A DNA stretch of 64,000 nucleotides from Planctomycetia bacterium (lineage in GTDB: Bacteria > Planctomycetota > Planctomycetia > Pirellulales > Thermoguttaceae). How positions within the stretch are numbered: the stretch's first letter is position 1; each line of letters begins with the position of its first letter. The notes below the pieces were generated by a model. That model had not been told where the DNA came from and made no database searches. It was given only the letters and a program-made list of their open reading frames with translations. The stretch covers positions 1-64,000 of the forward strand of contig JAUNBG010000017.1 of assembly GCA_030527205.1 (NCBI GenBank), read 5' to 3'. A program made the translations under genes and the position numbers. Shown in pieces: positions 39,881 through 50,052 of this stretch.

Positions 39881-41080
39881 TTATTTTGTTTCTTTTAAAT
39901 CGGCAATATAAAAACTTCCGTAAGTATGAACTCGATCTTTTCGATGCAGTTGCGCAGCCTTATCCTGATGATATTCGAGAATACTCCCCAGATTTTTCTT
40001 TTGCTCATTGATTTCAATTGGCACAGAATCGATATAATCTGTCCGAAGGCCGCCGCTTCGCCAAAGAATTCGAGTTTGAGGCGCCGCTTTGGAGAGAATC
40101 GCGTCCCATTCTGAAACAAGAGCATCATAATAACGATCAGAGAGCCAATCCATATGATCAAGCAAAACATATCGCGAAATTGTTCCGTCATATTTTCGCA
40201 AAAAACCTTCAACAGTATCCGTATAGACGCTGATTTTATCGACAAGTCCGCCCTTTAACGCCAGGAAATTCTCTTTTTCGAGATATTCAGGGCAACAGGT
40301 TGGCGAATAAGACCCGGTTGTATAAACTCGCCAGAAATAGTTGTCGGAGACAGGAAGTTCGGCAAAGACGGCGTCAAGACAATCTTGGCAAAATTTAACG
40401 ATCCCGCCTTCATAAGTTTTTTCGATTTGAAGTCGTTGGGCTCGCGGAACGCCAAGCATTGACAAGGTTGTATCTCGATTAACAACAAAACGAATCAATC
40501 GCGACCAAAGTTTTTTGCGAATTTGATTGAACCAAATGTCATGTTGGCGATTCAAATCGTCACAGTCAAGAAGTTCTGTAACGGCTTTGCGAAAACGAGC
40601 GATTCGGTCAATATATAAATTCATTCCTTTGGCAAAAGCGCCGGACGTCCCGCAAAAATAAAATGTTTTGCGACGATTTGCGAAATATTTACAAATTTTT
40701 TTGTCCCAGTATTCCTGAGATTTTTCGGAAAGATGACCTCGCAGTTTCTTCCGATAAACTTCTTTAACGCCGGGCAAATGACCTTTCCCAAAGAGACTGA
40801 AAAATGTATCATAATCAAGTTCTTTGATGCCAGCCATTTTCAATTCGAGAAGAGCATTTTGGCGATAATTCATATCAACCGCATAGATATGATTTAAACC
40901 GGTTAACGCATAGGAAAGCGAATTACAACCAGCCGATGTAATGACAAGAAGATTATCGTTTGGACCTAACTCAAGAGCTTCTTTATCGAGTCTGGGGTCT
41001 TCCCAACATGTATTGTAAACAAGATTGTTTCCGTGAACATAATTAAATACTTTTCCGCTGACCCATTCGCCCATTGGCAT
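39881..41080 (-). CDS. btaA: BtaA-like 3-amino-3-carboxypropyl transferase (DUF3419)
   Basis: The protein has 399 residues. BtaA moves the aminocarboxypropyl group of S-adenosylmethionine onto diacylglycerol, giving diacylglyceryl-homoserine. Diagnostic stretches are NLVYNTCWEDPRLDKEALEL, VITSAGCNSLSYAL and AVDMNYRQNALLELK (SAM binding), and the C-terminal YVLLDHMDWL with WRSGG. AGGAGAT lies upstream of the ATG. It is upstream of the methyltransferase gene and transcribed toward it, as in the btaAB pair of Rhodobacter. The gap between the two is 250 bases, so a separate promoter for btaB is possible. Confidence 0.85.
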   Translation of the reverse strand: MPMGEWVSGKVFNYVHGNNLVYNTCWEDPRLDKEALELGPNDNLLVITSAGCNSLSYALTGLNHIYAVDMNYRQNALLELKMAGIKELDYDTFFSLFGKGHLPGVKEVYRKKLRGHLSEKSQEYWDKKICKYFANRRKTFYFCGTSGAFAKGMNLYIDRIARFRKAVTELLDCDDLNRQHDIWFNQIRKKLWSRLIRFVVNRDTTLSMLGVPRAQRLQIEKTYEGGIVKFCQDCLDAVFAELPVSDNYFWRVYTTGSYSPTCCPEYLEKENFLALKGGLVDKISVYTDTVEGFLRKYDGTISRYVLLDHMDWLSDRYYDALVSEWDAILSKAAPQTRILWRSGGLRTDYIDSVPIEINEQKKNLGSILEYHQDKAAQLHRKDRVHTYGSFYIADLKETK

Positions 41081-41694
41081 AAAATGATCTCCTGAAAAAA
41101 AAACTTAAAAATAAAACAAAAAATGAAGAAAAACAAAAAATGCCTGTTTTATCCAGATTTCCAGTTGTTTGTATTTTATCTCAATATATTATAACATAAT
41201 CATTAATAAAGAAATTTGGAGTTTTAAAAAATCAATGCAAAACTAATACAGGTCAAACCAATCAAACGTTTTTCGATAGTTTATTGACTTTTTTTGCTGG
41301 TTGCGATTTAATCCTCAATCTTCTTGACAAAAATGAGATTGATGGAACGCAATGGGCAAAGATGAGCAACTTATAAAGGCAAATTTTCAAATTTTGTTGT
41401 CCCTGTCGGTTTTGATATAATTACAATTGAACTAAAACAGGACAACCAGAAAAATTCTGATTTTTTGGCAGTTGATTATATTATGACAAATAAAACCTCA
41501 ATTGTAATTATACAATCAAAAACGTTTATCGCCTAGGAGAGATTTTAAGGTTTTTTCGGAAAAACATTCAAAAAATAAGACGGGTTGTTTGCGATTCGTT
41601 ATTTTGCCCCCCTTGCGGAAATAAATCAGAGCGTTATTCTGAACTCAAATGTTTGGACAAATTCAAATCGCAATAACAGAATCAAAAGAAAAAA
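41081..41694. other. Divergent region between btaA and hemB
   Basis: No gene is recognised. A plus-strand TATAAT near 41417 with a weak -35 (TTGTTG) 16 bases upstream could drive hemB, implying a leader of about 270 bases. No phosphate-regulon (Pho) box of the E. coli type was recognised ahead of btaA. Confidence 0.4.
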
Positions 41695-42714
41695 ATGACC
41701 CATATCAATCAACCCACAGGTTTTCCGACGACGCGTCTTCGTCGTCTTCGTTATCATTCGGGCGTTCGCAGATTAGTTCAAGAAACGATCGTTCGTCCGG
41801 AAAAATTAATTCTCCCTTTATTTGTTCGAACAGGCCAGGGTCAACGAATTCCGATTCCTTCGATGCCGGGAAACGATCAGCTTTCCATTGACGAATTTGT
41901 TAAGGAAGTCAAAGAAATTGAATCGCTAGGAATTGGCGGCGTTATTTTGTTTGGAATTCCAGAAAAAAAAGACGCGATTGGCAGCGACGTCATGAGCGAG
42001 AATGGAATTATTGCCGAAGCGATTAAAGCCGCAAAAGACGTTGTTGGAAAAGATTTTTTGGTTATTTCCGATGTCTGTTTTTGCGAATATACAGATCATG
42101 GGCATTGCGGCGTTTTGCGGGAACGCAAAGGAACGTCGATGCTTGACGTCGATAATGACGAAACGTTGCGGAATCTTGTTATACAGACTCTTATTCAAGC
42201 GCGAGCGGGCGTTGATATGGTTGCGCCGAGCGGAATGATGGACGGAATGATTGCGGCAATTCGACAAGGATTCGACGAAAACGGTTTCGAACATCTTCCG
42301 ATTATGAGTTATTCCGCGAAATATGCGAGTTCTTTTTATGGACCTTTTCGCGATGCGGCGGAAAGCGCTCCGCAATTTGGAGATCGGCGTTCTTATCAAA
42401 TGGACCCGGCGTCTTCTGCGGAACAGGCTTTGCGAGAGGTCGAATTGGATATTGCGGAAGGAGCCGATATGGTTATGGTCAAACCGGCTTTGGCCTATTT
42501 GGATATTATCCGAATGGTTCATGAACGATTTCCAGGCGTTCCTTTGGCAGCTTATAACGTTTCGGGCGAGTTTAGTATGGTCAAAGCGGCGGCTCTTCAA
42601 GGTTGGATCGATGAAAAACGAATTGTTCTTGAATCGTTGACCTCTATAACCCGGGCGGGCGCCAGTATTATTTTGACTTATTGGGCGAAAGACGTTGCCA
42701 AATGGCTTCAATAG
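41695..42714 (+). CDS. hemB: HemB, delta-aminolevulinic acid dehydratase
   Basis: Condenses two aminolevulinate molecules to porphobilinogen in heme synthesis. The two Schiff-base lysines are visible: [14 protein letters not shown] (Lys209) and [13 protein letters not shown] (Lys263). The metal site [14 protein letters not shown] provides Cys128, Cys130 and Cys138, so this is the Zn-type enzyme. The length of 339 residues is normal. The ATG at 41695 has only weak upstream purine-rich sequence (AAAAGAAAAAA). It stands alone on the plus strand between minus-strand genes. Confidence 0.97.
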   Translation: MTHINQPTGFPTTRLRRLRYHSGVRRLVQETIVRPEKLILPLFVRTGQGQRIPIPSMPGNDQLSIDEFVKEVKEIESLGIGGVILFGIPEKKDAIGSDVMSENGIIAEAIKAAKDVVGKDFLVISDVCFCEYTDHGHCGVLRERKGTSMLDVDNDETLRNLVIQTLIQARAGVDMVAPSGMMDGMIAAIRQGFDENGFEHLPIMSYSAKYASSFYGPFRDAAESAPQFGDRRSYQMDPASSAEQALREVELDIAEGADMVMVKPALAYLDIIRMVHERFPGVPLAAYNVSGEFSMVKAAALQGWIDEKRIVLESLTSITRAGASIILTYWAKDVAKWLQ

Positions 42715-42826
42715 CTCAAGTCTGAAAGGAATGAAAACGGTTGGCGAATCAAGAGGTTCTTTTGAAAATAACGGTTCTTTTGAGAATATTGATAAAGATT
42801 TTGAATCAAGATTAAAAAATCGCAAC

Positions 42827-43750
42827 TTATTTTGGGTTCAATTTTATTCTTAACAAGTTCGATTCCCGATTTTGCCCCCGTTGTTCCAATTCTTTTGCGG
42901 CCTTGTCCAATGCTTCTTCGGCAAGCGTTCTTTTTTCTGGATAAAGAATCGCAAGTCGCAAATAAGCGTCGAGCGCTTTGTCGTTTTTAAGTTTTCGATA
43001 ACCTTCGCCAATGAGAAAATAGGGTCCGTATTTTAAGGAAACGGGAAAACGTTGAAGCGTTTTTTGCCAAAAATCGACGTCAGATTCTTTTAAAGTCGGT
43101 TGAATCAATTTTTGACGCCAAAGTTGAGCCGTTGCCAACAATGAGATTTTGCGACAAAATTCGACCGTTTGGACGTTCTCGGGATCTGGACTTTCCAGAA
43201 CAACCAGGTTTTGAAGAATCTGTATTGCTTGCTGTCGATATTGGTCAGAGAAAAGAAGAACGCTTGCGGCAAGAAGCTGACCGACCGGATTCCATTTTTG
43301 AGAAGGATTATTAATCGGTTCAAGCCAGGGAAGAATCGCAGATTCTAACGTTTTTAAGCGAGCGTTCGCCGTTGACATTTCCCTGTTCGACCAAAATAAG
43401 GGAATTTCGTCGATAAATTGAACGCTGGAATCGGTTCGACAAAGGAGAAGAAATTCGAGAACCGCTTCAAGGTCTTGTCCCAATGCTTGATGAGTCGCAA
43501 CGATTTTGGCTTGCAATTCCAATTGAACAGAATAGGGAGTTTCCTTTTCTTTCCGAATTTCTTGAAAAATGGTCAAGGCTCGCAAAAAATCTGATTTTTT
43601 CCCGCTTTTTCGACCCAAATCGAAAGCGGCGTTTCCTTCGTTCATTCGATTTTGAATTGTTGTTTGCGCAAAAATATCAGAAGAGAATATGATCAGCGCA
43701 AAAAACGCAACGGCAATTTTAAAAAAGAAACTTTTCTTTTGTTGATTCAA
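42827..43750 (-). CDS. Secreted helical repeat (TPR-like) protein
   Basis: The protein has 307 residues with a signal peptide (about 1-29, ending DIFAQ). The mature part is predicted helical with TPR-like pairs: MNEGNAAFDLGRKSGKKSDF, LRALTIFQEIRKE and GYRKLKNDKALDAYLRLAIL. The start is a TTG preceded by AGGATTAA; no ATG is near. It resembles the secreted tetratricopeptide proteins common in planctomycetes. The partner and function are unknown. It lies 158 bases downstream of the FAD dehydrogenase gene on the same strand. Confidence 0.65.
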   Translation of the reverse strand: MNQQKKSFFFKIAVAFFALIIFSSDIFAQTTIQNRMNEGNAAFDLGRKSGKKSDFLRALTIFQEIRKEKETPYSVQLELQAKIVATHQALGQDLEAVLEFLLLCRTDSSVQFIDEIPLFWSNREMSTANARLKTLESAILPWLEPINNPSQKWNPVGQLLAASVLLFSDQYRQQAIQILQNLVVLESPDPENVQTVEFCRKISLLATAQLWRQKLIQPTLKESDVDFWQKTLQRFPVSLKYGPYFLIGEGYRKLKNDKALDAYLRLAILYPEKRTLAEEALDKAAKELEQRGQNRESNLLRIKLNPK

Positions 43751-43908
43751 AATGATTAATCCTTAATATCGAAAGACGCGATTCGGATGATTGGTTTGGC
43801 GAATCCCCCTTTTGAATCTCAAAAGCTGAAAGGAGAATGCCAAAGCAATTTTCCCATTTTTTCAAAAAACTAATTCTATAAACGTTATTCTGTTTGTCAA
43901 AACAGGGA

Positions 43909-46767
43909 TCATTTTGCGATTGTACACTGATCAACCAGATAAACGATCGAAACATAAGGAATCCCGCTATTGGTCGTCAAACCGATTTCGCAGGTTCGAC
44001 TGTTGGAATATCCGATTTTAATGCCGGCCTTTTCAATTTGCGGCCTTAATTTTCGCAGCGCATATTTGTTGACTTCGGGATAAGTAAACCCTTTGTCGCC
44101 CGCGAATCCGCAGCAGCCGACTTCTTCCGGGAAAAGAACGTTTTTCGCACAGCGTTTTGCTAAACGTTCCAAAACGGGTTGCAATTTCATTTTTGTCATT
44201 GAGCAGGTTGTATGAATCGCGATCGGATCGTTGATCGGATGAAAAACGAGTCGATTAACTAAATAAGTTTCGATAAATTCGACCGGCTCATAAAGTTTCA
44301 TCGATTTGATTTCCGTTCGCATTCGATATAAACAAGGGCTCTGATCGCAAAGAACAGGAATTTTTCCTTGTTCGGACGCTTCCCAAAGAGCTTCTTCAAG
44401 TTCTTTCGTTTTTCGATCGGCAATATCGGGCATTCCTTTGCTTTCCCAAATCGTTCCGCAACAAAGTTTTTCCATTTTTTTCGGGAAAATAACTTCGTAA
44501 CCAGCCTTATGGAGAAGAGCGGTCATTTGATCAGAAAGCGGCGAAGAATAAGGGCTGTTTTTGGCGATTCCCATTGTCTGGTTAATGCAACTTGGAAAAT
44601 AGACAACTTTTAACGTTTCGGAAGAGTTGTTATTTGAAGCGGCGTTTTGAGGTTTGAGATTTGCCTTTTTGGTTCTCATTTTATGCGGTTTGGGCATTGC
44701 AGGAACCCAAAGGGGAACGCCCATTTTATGAAGCCCTTTCGTAATGCCGGTCATACAGGTTGTTCCAAGGACGGAATGGCCCAAATTGGCAATTGAAAGA
44801 ACCGGTCGCAACGCCGTTTTGATTTCGGCAAAATGATTGGCGGCCAAATTTCCCAATTTCCAGGGAAGACTTCCTTGAGGCGAATCTTCTTCTCGAACCA
44901 AATGAGTTAAATGTCCGACATTAATTCCCATTGGGCAAGACGTTGAGCAAAGACTGTCGCCGGCGCAAGTCATATTTCCCCAATAATAATACATTTTTTC
45001 CAAATGTTTGAGGAGTTTGGGATTTTCGTTTGTCTGTTTGAGACGCGACATTTCCCGGCGGAGAACGATTCGTTGTCGAGAAGAAAGGGTCAATCCGCAA
45101 GTCAAGCAATTTGGCTCGCAGAAACCGCATTCGATACATTTATCAACGCTCGGATCGGTTAAAGGAAGCGGTTTGAAGTTTTTCAGAAAACATTTTTCGT
45201 CTGGATTGAATATAACGCCGGGATTCAACAAACCAAGCGGATCGAAGAGATTTTTGATCCGTTTCATAATATCAACGGCGGCTTTGCCCCATTCTTTTTC
45301 GACAAACGGCGCCATATTTCGACCGGTTCCATGCTCGGCCTTTAAAGAACCGTCATATTGATCGACGACTAATGAGACGACTTCGCGCATTAAACTTTCA
45401 TAACGATCAATTTCTTCCTGACGATCAAAACGCTGATTCAGAATGAAATGGAAATTTCCTTCCAAAGCATGGCCATAAATAACGCCGTCTTCATATTGAT
45501 ATTTTGCGATTAATTGCTGAAGTTTGAGCGTTGCTTCCGGCAAGACGTCAATCGGAAAGGCGACGTCTTCAATTAACGTTGTTGTTCCGGGCTCGCGCAT
45601 TCCGCCGACAGACGGGAAAATGCCGGATCGAATGGCCCACCAAACGCCATAAATCGCCGCGTCGTCTGTAAATTCGACCGGAAAAAGCGTCGAAAAACCG
45701 TTCAAAGCGGCGGTTATCTGCTGAATTTTATCGTTCAGACCGTTTTGCGTTTCCGATTTGGTTTCGACGAGAACGGCCGTTGCGTTTTCCGGCAGAGAAC
45801 TCAAATAATCGGGCATTCCCGGCTGACCTTCGACCGATTTTAACGCTTTTCGATCCAATAATTCCGCGCCGACAACCGGCGTTTTTTTCAAAATTTGAAC
45901 CGCTTCGCAAGCCTTTTGAATATCGGAGAAATAAATCATTGCGCTTGCTTTAAAGGGAAGATCAATTTCAGTTTTGATCGTCGCTTCGGCAAGAAAAGCG
46001 AGCGTTCCTTCCGATCCGACCATTAAATGCGTTATTAAATCGAACGGATCGTCATAAGTAATCAAGGGGAGAAGATTCAGCCCCATAACGTTTTTAATGC
46101 GGTATTTTTTGCGAATTCGGTCAACGAGAGCGGAATTGGCGCGAACGTCGTCTCGAATTTTTAAGAGAGAATCAATGAAATCAGGATTGTTCGTTTGAAA
46201 ATATTGACGGCTCAACGGGGCGCCTGTATCAAGCAGAGTTCCGTTTGCGAAAATGATTCGCGCGGACAAAATAACCTTGTCGCTGTTGGCATGAGTTCCG
46301 CAATTCATTCCGGAAGCGTTATTGATAACGATTCCGCCGACCATTGCCGCATTAACCGAGGCGGGATCAGGCGGAAGTTTTCGTCCGAACGGTTTCAGAA
46401 TTTCATTGACTCGTCCGCCTAAAATTCCCGGTTGCAACGAGATTTTTTCGCCGTTATCTTGAACGGAATATTGTTCCCAATTTTTTCCGGCGACAATCAA
46501 AACGGAATTGCTGATGCTTTGACCGGAAAGGCTTGTTCCTGCCGCTCGAAATGAAACGGCGACATTATTGTTATGAGCCGCCGTCAAAATTTGCGACATC
46601 TCCGATTCATTGGCCGGAAAAAGAACCATTTCCGGAATCATTCGATAACAACCGGCGTCGGTTCCCCAGGCAAGTCGCAGCATATAATCGGTCAACAGAC
46701 GATTTTTCGGAAGAATATTGGAAACTTCCTCAAAAAATGATTCCAGGTTTCTGCTTGAAAATTCCAT
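43909..46767 (-). CDS. FAD-linked/Fe-S 2-hydroxyacid dehydrogenase (Dld-II/GlcD-like)
   Basis: The protein has 952 residues that fuse two modules. The N-terminal FAD_binding_4 domain (about 35-220) includes VSFRAAGTSLSGQSIS and GGIVINNASGMNCG; the FAD oxidase C-terminal domain follows (to about 520). Then come two 4Fe-4S clusters, CIECGFCEPNC (about 543) and CAGDSLCSTSCPMG (about 599), and two CCG domains, CCGTIWESKG and CCGFAGDKGF. This architecture matches the Dld-II type D-lactate dehydrogenase and related GlcD/GlcF fusions that oxidise 2-hydroxyacids and pass electrons to the respiratory chain. The substrate (lactate, glycolate or other) is not decidable here. The gene is monocistronic. 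Confidence 0.9.
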   Translation of the reverse strand: MEFSSRNLESFFEEVSNILPKNRLLTDYMLRLAWGTDAGCYRMIPEMVLFPANESEMSQILTAAHNNNVAVSFRAAGTSLSGQSISNSVLIVAGKNWEQYSVQDNGEKISLQPGILGGRVNEILKPFGRKLPPDPASVNAAMVGGIVINNASGMNCGTHANSDKVILSARIIFANGTLLDTGAPLSRQYFQTNNPDFIDSLLKIRDDVRANSALVDRIRKKYRIKNVMGLNLLPLITYDDPFDLITHLMVGSEGTLAFLAEATIKTEIDLPFKASAMIYFSDIQKACEAVQILKKTPVVGAELLDRKALKSVEGQPGMPDYLSSLPENATAVLVETKSETQNGLNDKIQQITAALNGFSTLFPVEFTDDAAIYGVWWAIRSGIFPSVGGMREPGTTTLIEDVAFPIDVLPEATLKLQQLIAKYQYEDGVIYGHALEGNFHFILNQRFDRQEEIDRYESLMREVVSLVVDQYDGSLKAEHGTGRNMAPFVEKEWGKAAVDIMKRIKNLFDPLGLLNPGVIFNPDEKCFLKNFKPLPLTDPSVDKCIECGFCEPNCLTCGLTLSSRQRIVLRREMSRLKQTNENPKLLKHLEKMYYYWGNMTCAGDSLCSTSCPMGINVGHLTHLVREEDSPQGSLPWKLGNLAANHFAEIKTALRPVLSIANLGHSVLGTTCMTGITKGLHKMGVPLWVPAMPKPHKMRTKKANLKPQNAASNNNSSETLKVVYFPSCINQTMGIAKNSPYSSPLSDQMTALLHKAGYEVIFPKKMEKLCCGTIWESKGMPDIADRKTKELEEALWEASEQGKIPVLCDQSPCLYRMRTEIKSMKLYEPVEFIETYLVNRLVFHPINDPIAIHTTCSMTKMKLQPVLERLAKRCAKNVLFPEEVGCCGFAGDKGFTYPEVNKYALRKLRPQIEKAGIKIGYSNSRTCEIGLTTNSGIPYVSIVYLVDQCTIAK

Positions 46768-46949
46768 ATTTCAAATTCTAAATGATTAATTAATTGTTCT
46801 GTTTTGAGGAAATATTGACTTCAAAAAAATGAGCTGGGAAAATAATAATGATCGATTTTTATGGAATCATTCCGACCCATTTGTTCTTCAAGAAGTCCGT
46901 TTTTGATTCTCGACTTCTGGCAAATCTTTATTATATACAATTTTGAATT

Positions 46950-48809
46950 TTAATAAAGACTCGATTCCCCGCCTTGATTTGTCAACATCGCTTTTAAGAC
47001 ATCCAAGGAAATGGAATCGGATATAAAGCGAACCGAACAGTCGAACATTCCAACAATTAATCCTTTGGTATGAAAACTTCCCAATCCGCGTTCAGAGTCG
47101 CTATTAATCGGATTGTTGATCGCCTCTTCAAAAGTCAAATCTCCCTGCGGATCCATCCAACAAACGGGCGTTTTTTGTTCAACAATGGCGATTGTATTGG
47201 ATGTTCCGTCAGTAATTTGAGCAAAACTCGGTTTTTTCGTCAAATCACTGAAAACAGTTTCTTTGCCAACGACAAGAGAATAAGTTGTCATTCCTGGTTC
47301 CAGATTGGCGCTGGGACATTGATAAACAGGAATATCGACGTTATGAAATTGACTGTTCCATTCGCTGTCCCAAGGTTCATCCTGTCGAATTTGATCATAA
47401 AGTTTGGCCTGTTCAATATATGGGAGAATGGCAACCCGCCAACTATGATTCGCTTTCCATTCTGGTTTAAATGGACCTCCGGCGGCTGGAAAAGTCTTAA
47501 AAGTATCATGATAATTAAGGAAAGCGAGCATAATTTGTTTTACATTGTTTGTGCATTGCATTCGCCGAGCCGCTTCTCGAGCAGATTGAACTGCCGGCAA
47601 AATCAAAACAGCCAAAACGGACTGATTATTTTGAAGAAATTCTTTATCGATAACGAATTCCAACGAATCGCCGTTTTGTTTCATAAGAAGCTTTTTCAAA
47701 AAATTTCCATAAATATCGTCAAATTGAAGACGAATATCCTCTGGAATATCTTTAAATATTGACGGATCGGTTTCTGATATCTTTTGTTCGATATAATCGC
47801 TCAATTGCTGAGCTAAATGGTACCTTTCATTATAAACCGTTGTCGCGTCTTCTTCCGATTTGGTTTGCGCTTTAACGGTCAGCTTTTGCGTTTCGTTGAG
47901 CAAAAGTTTCAAAAGACTGAATTCCAATAAATCGGCATTTGAAGCGTTGGTTTTTAAGGATTGAATAAGATCTTCGGGGAGAGCTTTTTCCGAAACGGCT
48001 AGATTAAGTTTCTGCTCCAATTGAGAGAAATCGATTTTGTTTTCCGAATAAAACGCTTTTGTCAAGAGAACGGAAAGAACCGATTCGTTATCCGCAACAA
48101 GTTCGTCGACTCCCGGAACAACCAAAGTTGATTTTTTTGCAAAACGTTTTTTAATGAATTCTCTCAACTCTTTTTTATATTCGTTGATAAAGTTTTCATC
48201 AATTCCCGATATATTGTCCTCAGGGGTCATTTTAATGGCAATAATAAAAAATCCAAAACGGTTGAAAGAAATACATATCGGAGCGTTCGATTCTATAAAT
48301 GACTTTATAGCTGAACGAAGAGTTTTCAATTCCTCTTGAGATTTTCCTTCCGTTGGAATGGCAACAAAGGCAAAAAACGAGGAGTTTTGAAAATCAAAAA
48401 TATTTTTATTTTGTTTGTCAGGAATCATATCGAGACCGTAATAAAAGAGATCGGTTCCCGTCGTTTTTTGGAAATGGTTAACCGCTCCTGCTGCCATTGT
48501 CAATGAGAGACCAATTTGTGTTTTTGCTTCTTGAATACCTTTTTTCCATTCTTTATTATTTTGCTCTTTTGCATAAAATTGCGGATCCCATTCCGGAACT
48601 TGAACAGAAAAATAATCGAGAATTTGTAATGCAGATTGCGAAATTTCCTTCCATCCGATATTGGAAAGATCGCCTTTGGCAACGATTATTGTTTTGTCGC
48701 TCAACAACGATTCAATTTTCGCTTCTTCAGCGAAAAGAGTTGATCCAAACAGAAATGAACCTGACAAAATCAGATTCATCCAAATATAATTGATTCGAAA
48801 TTGATTCAT
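46950..48809 (-). CDS. Large DUF1559 protein with N-terminal extension
   Basis: The protein has 619 residues. A signal-like hydrophobic N-terminus (about 10-27) and a 370-residue helical region precede the C-terminal DUF1559 domain. The latter starts near residue 396 at [19 protein letters not shown] and continues with [31 protein letters not shown] and [11 protein letters not shown]. Unlike the DUF1559 gene at 16.5 kb it has no prepilin FTLVEL motif at its start, so it would not be processed as a pilin; it is more likely exported or anchored. The function of the family is not established. Confidence 0.82.
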   Translation of the reverse strand: MNQFRINYIWMNLILSGSFLFGSTLFAEEAKIESLLSDKTIIVAKGDLSNIGWKEISQSALQILDYFSVQVPEWDPQFYAKEQNNKEWKKGIQEAKTQIGLSLTMAAGAVNHFQKTTGTDLFYYGLDMIPDKQNKNIFDFQNSSFFAFVAIPTEGKSQEELKTLRSAIKSFIESNAPICISFNRFGFFIIAIKMTPEDNISGIDENFINEYKKELREFIKKRFAKKSTLVVPGVDELVADNESVLSVLLTKAFYSENKIDFSQLEQKLNLAVSEKALPEDLIQSLKTNASNADLLEFSLLKLLLNETQKLTVKAQTKSEEDATTVYNERYHLAQQLSDYIEQKISETDPSIFKDIPEDIRLQFDDIYGNFLKKLLMKQNGDSLEFVIDKEFLQNNQSVLAVLILPAVQSAREAARRMQCTNNVKQIMLAFLNYHDTFKTFPAAGGPFKPEWKANHSWRVAILPYIEQAKLYDQIRQDEPWDSEWNSQFHNVDIPVYQCPSANLEPGMTTYSLVVGKETVFSDLTKKPSFAQITDGTSNTIAIVEQKTPVCWMDPQGDLTFEEAINNPINSDSERGLGSFHTKGLIVGMFDCSVRFISDSISLDVLKAMLTNQGGESSLY

Positions 48810-48962
48810 GATGAGTTTCTTTCATTCAAAAAGGGCAATAAAAATTCAAAACAAACCTTTATTGTGAACCTCAAAATCGAATTATTCTCACATTAATAAG
48901 AATTCGATATTCTTTTGTTTAATGGAACCCAAAATCAAAAAGACGAAAAAAGATTGAAGACG

Positions 48963-49760
48963 CTATTTTGATTCGCGAATCCAGATATTTCGGAACTGAA
49001 CCGGGCAACCGTGTCCGCTGAGAACAATGGGCCCCTTTTCCGATTTCGGATGCGGTCCCGGCAGATTAAAATGGGTCGTTGCGCCATAAATGACTTGATT
49101 ATTCTGAACCAAAATGCCGTTTTGCAGAATTGTAACGCGCGGCGGTTCGACAAGATTTTCGCCGTCATAAACCGGCGCTTTGAAAAAAACGTCATAAGAC
49201 TGCCAATTTCCCGGCGGAACGGACGCATTGACCAACGGCGGCGTTTGGCCATAAATTGAGCCAGCCATTCCGTCGGCATAAGTTCGAATGGAATAGGAAT
49301 CAAAAATTTGAATTTCGTAAACGCCCATTAAAAGCAGGCCGTTATTTCCCTGATTTCCCCAATCGCCCTCAAAATTTGCGGGACTTTTCCATTCCAAATG
49401 AAACTGATAATCGCCAAACTCGTCTTTAGTTCGCAAAGCGCCAGTTGTACATTCGACCGTTCCGTCAACGATTTTCCATTGAGTTTCCTTCCATTGATCA
49501 AGATTGGAACCGTCAAACAAAATTTTCGCGTCTGCTGGCGGAACAGGAAAAGTTTCAAGCGGAACAACGCCGATTTTTTCCGGATAAGGCGTTCGATCCG
49601 GTTCATGAACGCGGAATTCGCTCCAAGGTTGTTTCGGCGAATCCAAATAACCATAAGATTCGTTTTCGTTCTGCGGAATCTTTAAATCATGAGCCATACT
49701 GCGATTGATCATCATGCAGCAAAACAACAAAACGGAAGCAATTATTAAAAGTTTTTTCAT
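48963..49760 (-). CDS. Secreted DUF1080 (3-keto-disaccharide hydrolase) protein
   Basis: The protein has 265 residues. A signal peptide spans about residues 1-22 (SVLLFCCMMINRSMAHD). The DUF1080 jellyroll follows, with ILFDGSNLDQWK, DYQFHLEWK, NGLLLMGVYEIQIFDS and IVLSGHGCPVQFRNIWIRE. DUF1080 is now assigned as a 3-keto-glycoside hydrolase domain, acting with Gfo/Idh/MocA oxidoreductases that make 3-keto sugars. A Gfo/Idh/MocA gene starts just upstream on the same strand, 290 bases away, which fits this pairing. The exact glycan is unknown. Confidence 0.85.
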   Translation of the reverse strand: MKKLLIIASVLLFCCMMINRSMAHDLKIPQNENESYGYLDSPKQPWSEFRVHEPDRTPYPEKIGVVPLETFPVPPADAKILFDGSNLDQWKETQWKIVDGTVECTTGALRTKDEFGDYQFHLEWKSPANFEGDWGNQGNNGLLLMGVYEIQIFDSYSIRTYADGMAGSIYGQTPPLVNASVPPGNWQSYDVFFKAPVYDGENLVEPPRVTILQNGILVQNNQVIYGATTHFNLPGPHPKSEKGPIVLSGHGCPVQFRNIWIRESK

Positions 49761-49933
49761 TTTTATTCGTTCTTTTCGTTATTTTTATTATTTTTGTTAT
49801 TTTCGTTATTATAATCTTCGGAACAATTTGGGATTAGTCCAGCCCATTCTTAACAGAAAAGGCTTGGATGCGATAATCCAGAATGGCCAGAATGAATTGA
49901 GCTTGAACTCAATCCAGTTCTGTCAATATTAAA

Positions 49934-50043
49934 GGAAGTTCTAAAAAACCAGATTTTTCAAAAAACGCATTTTGGATAAAGTCGTTAAAACCATTTTTGC
50001 GGGGACAAGAGGTCCGCGTTCCAAAGGGGGGTTGAGAACTTCC
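49934..50043 (+). repeat. Family A repeat, copy 4
   Basis: A 110-base element with ends GGAAGTTCTAAAAAACC and TTGAGAACTTCC. The internal part holds ATAAAGTCGTTAAAACC and a GTCCGCGTTCC block. It lies in the gap between the Gfo/Idh/MocA stop and the DUF1080 start. Confidence 0.88.
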
Positions 50044-50052
50044 ATTAAGCTT

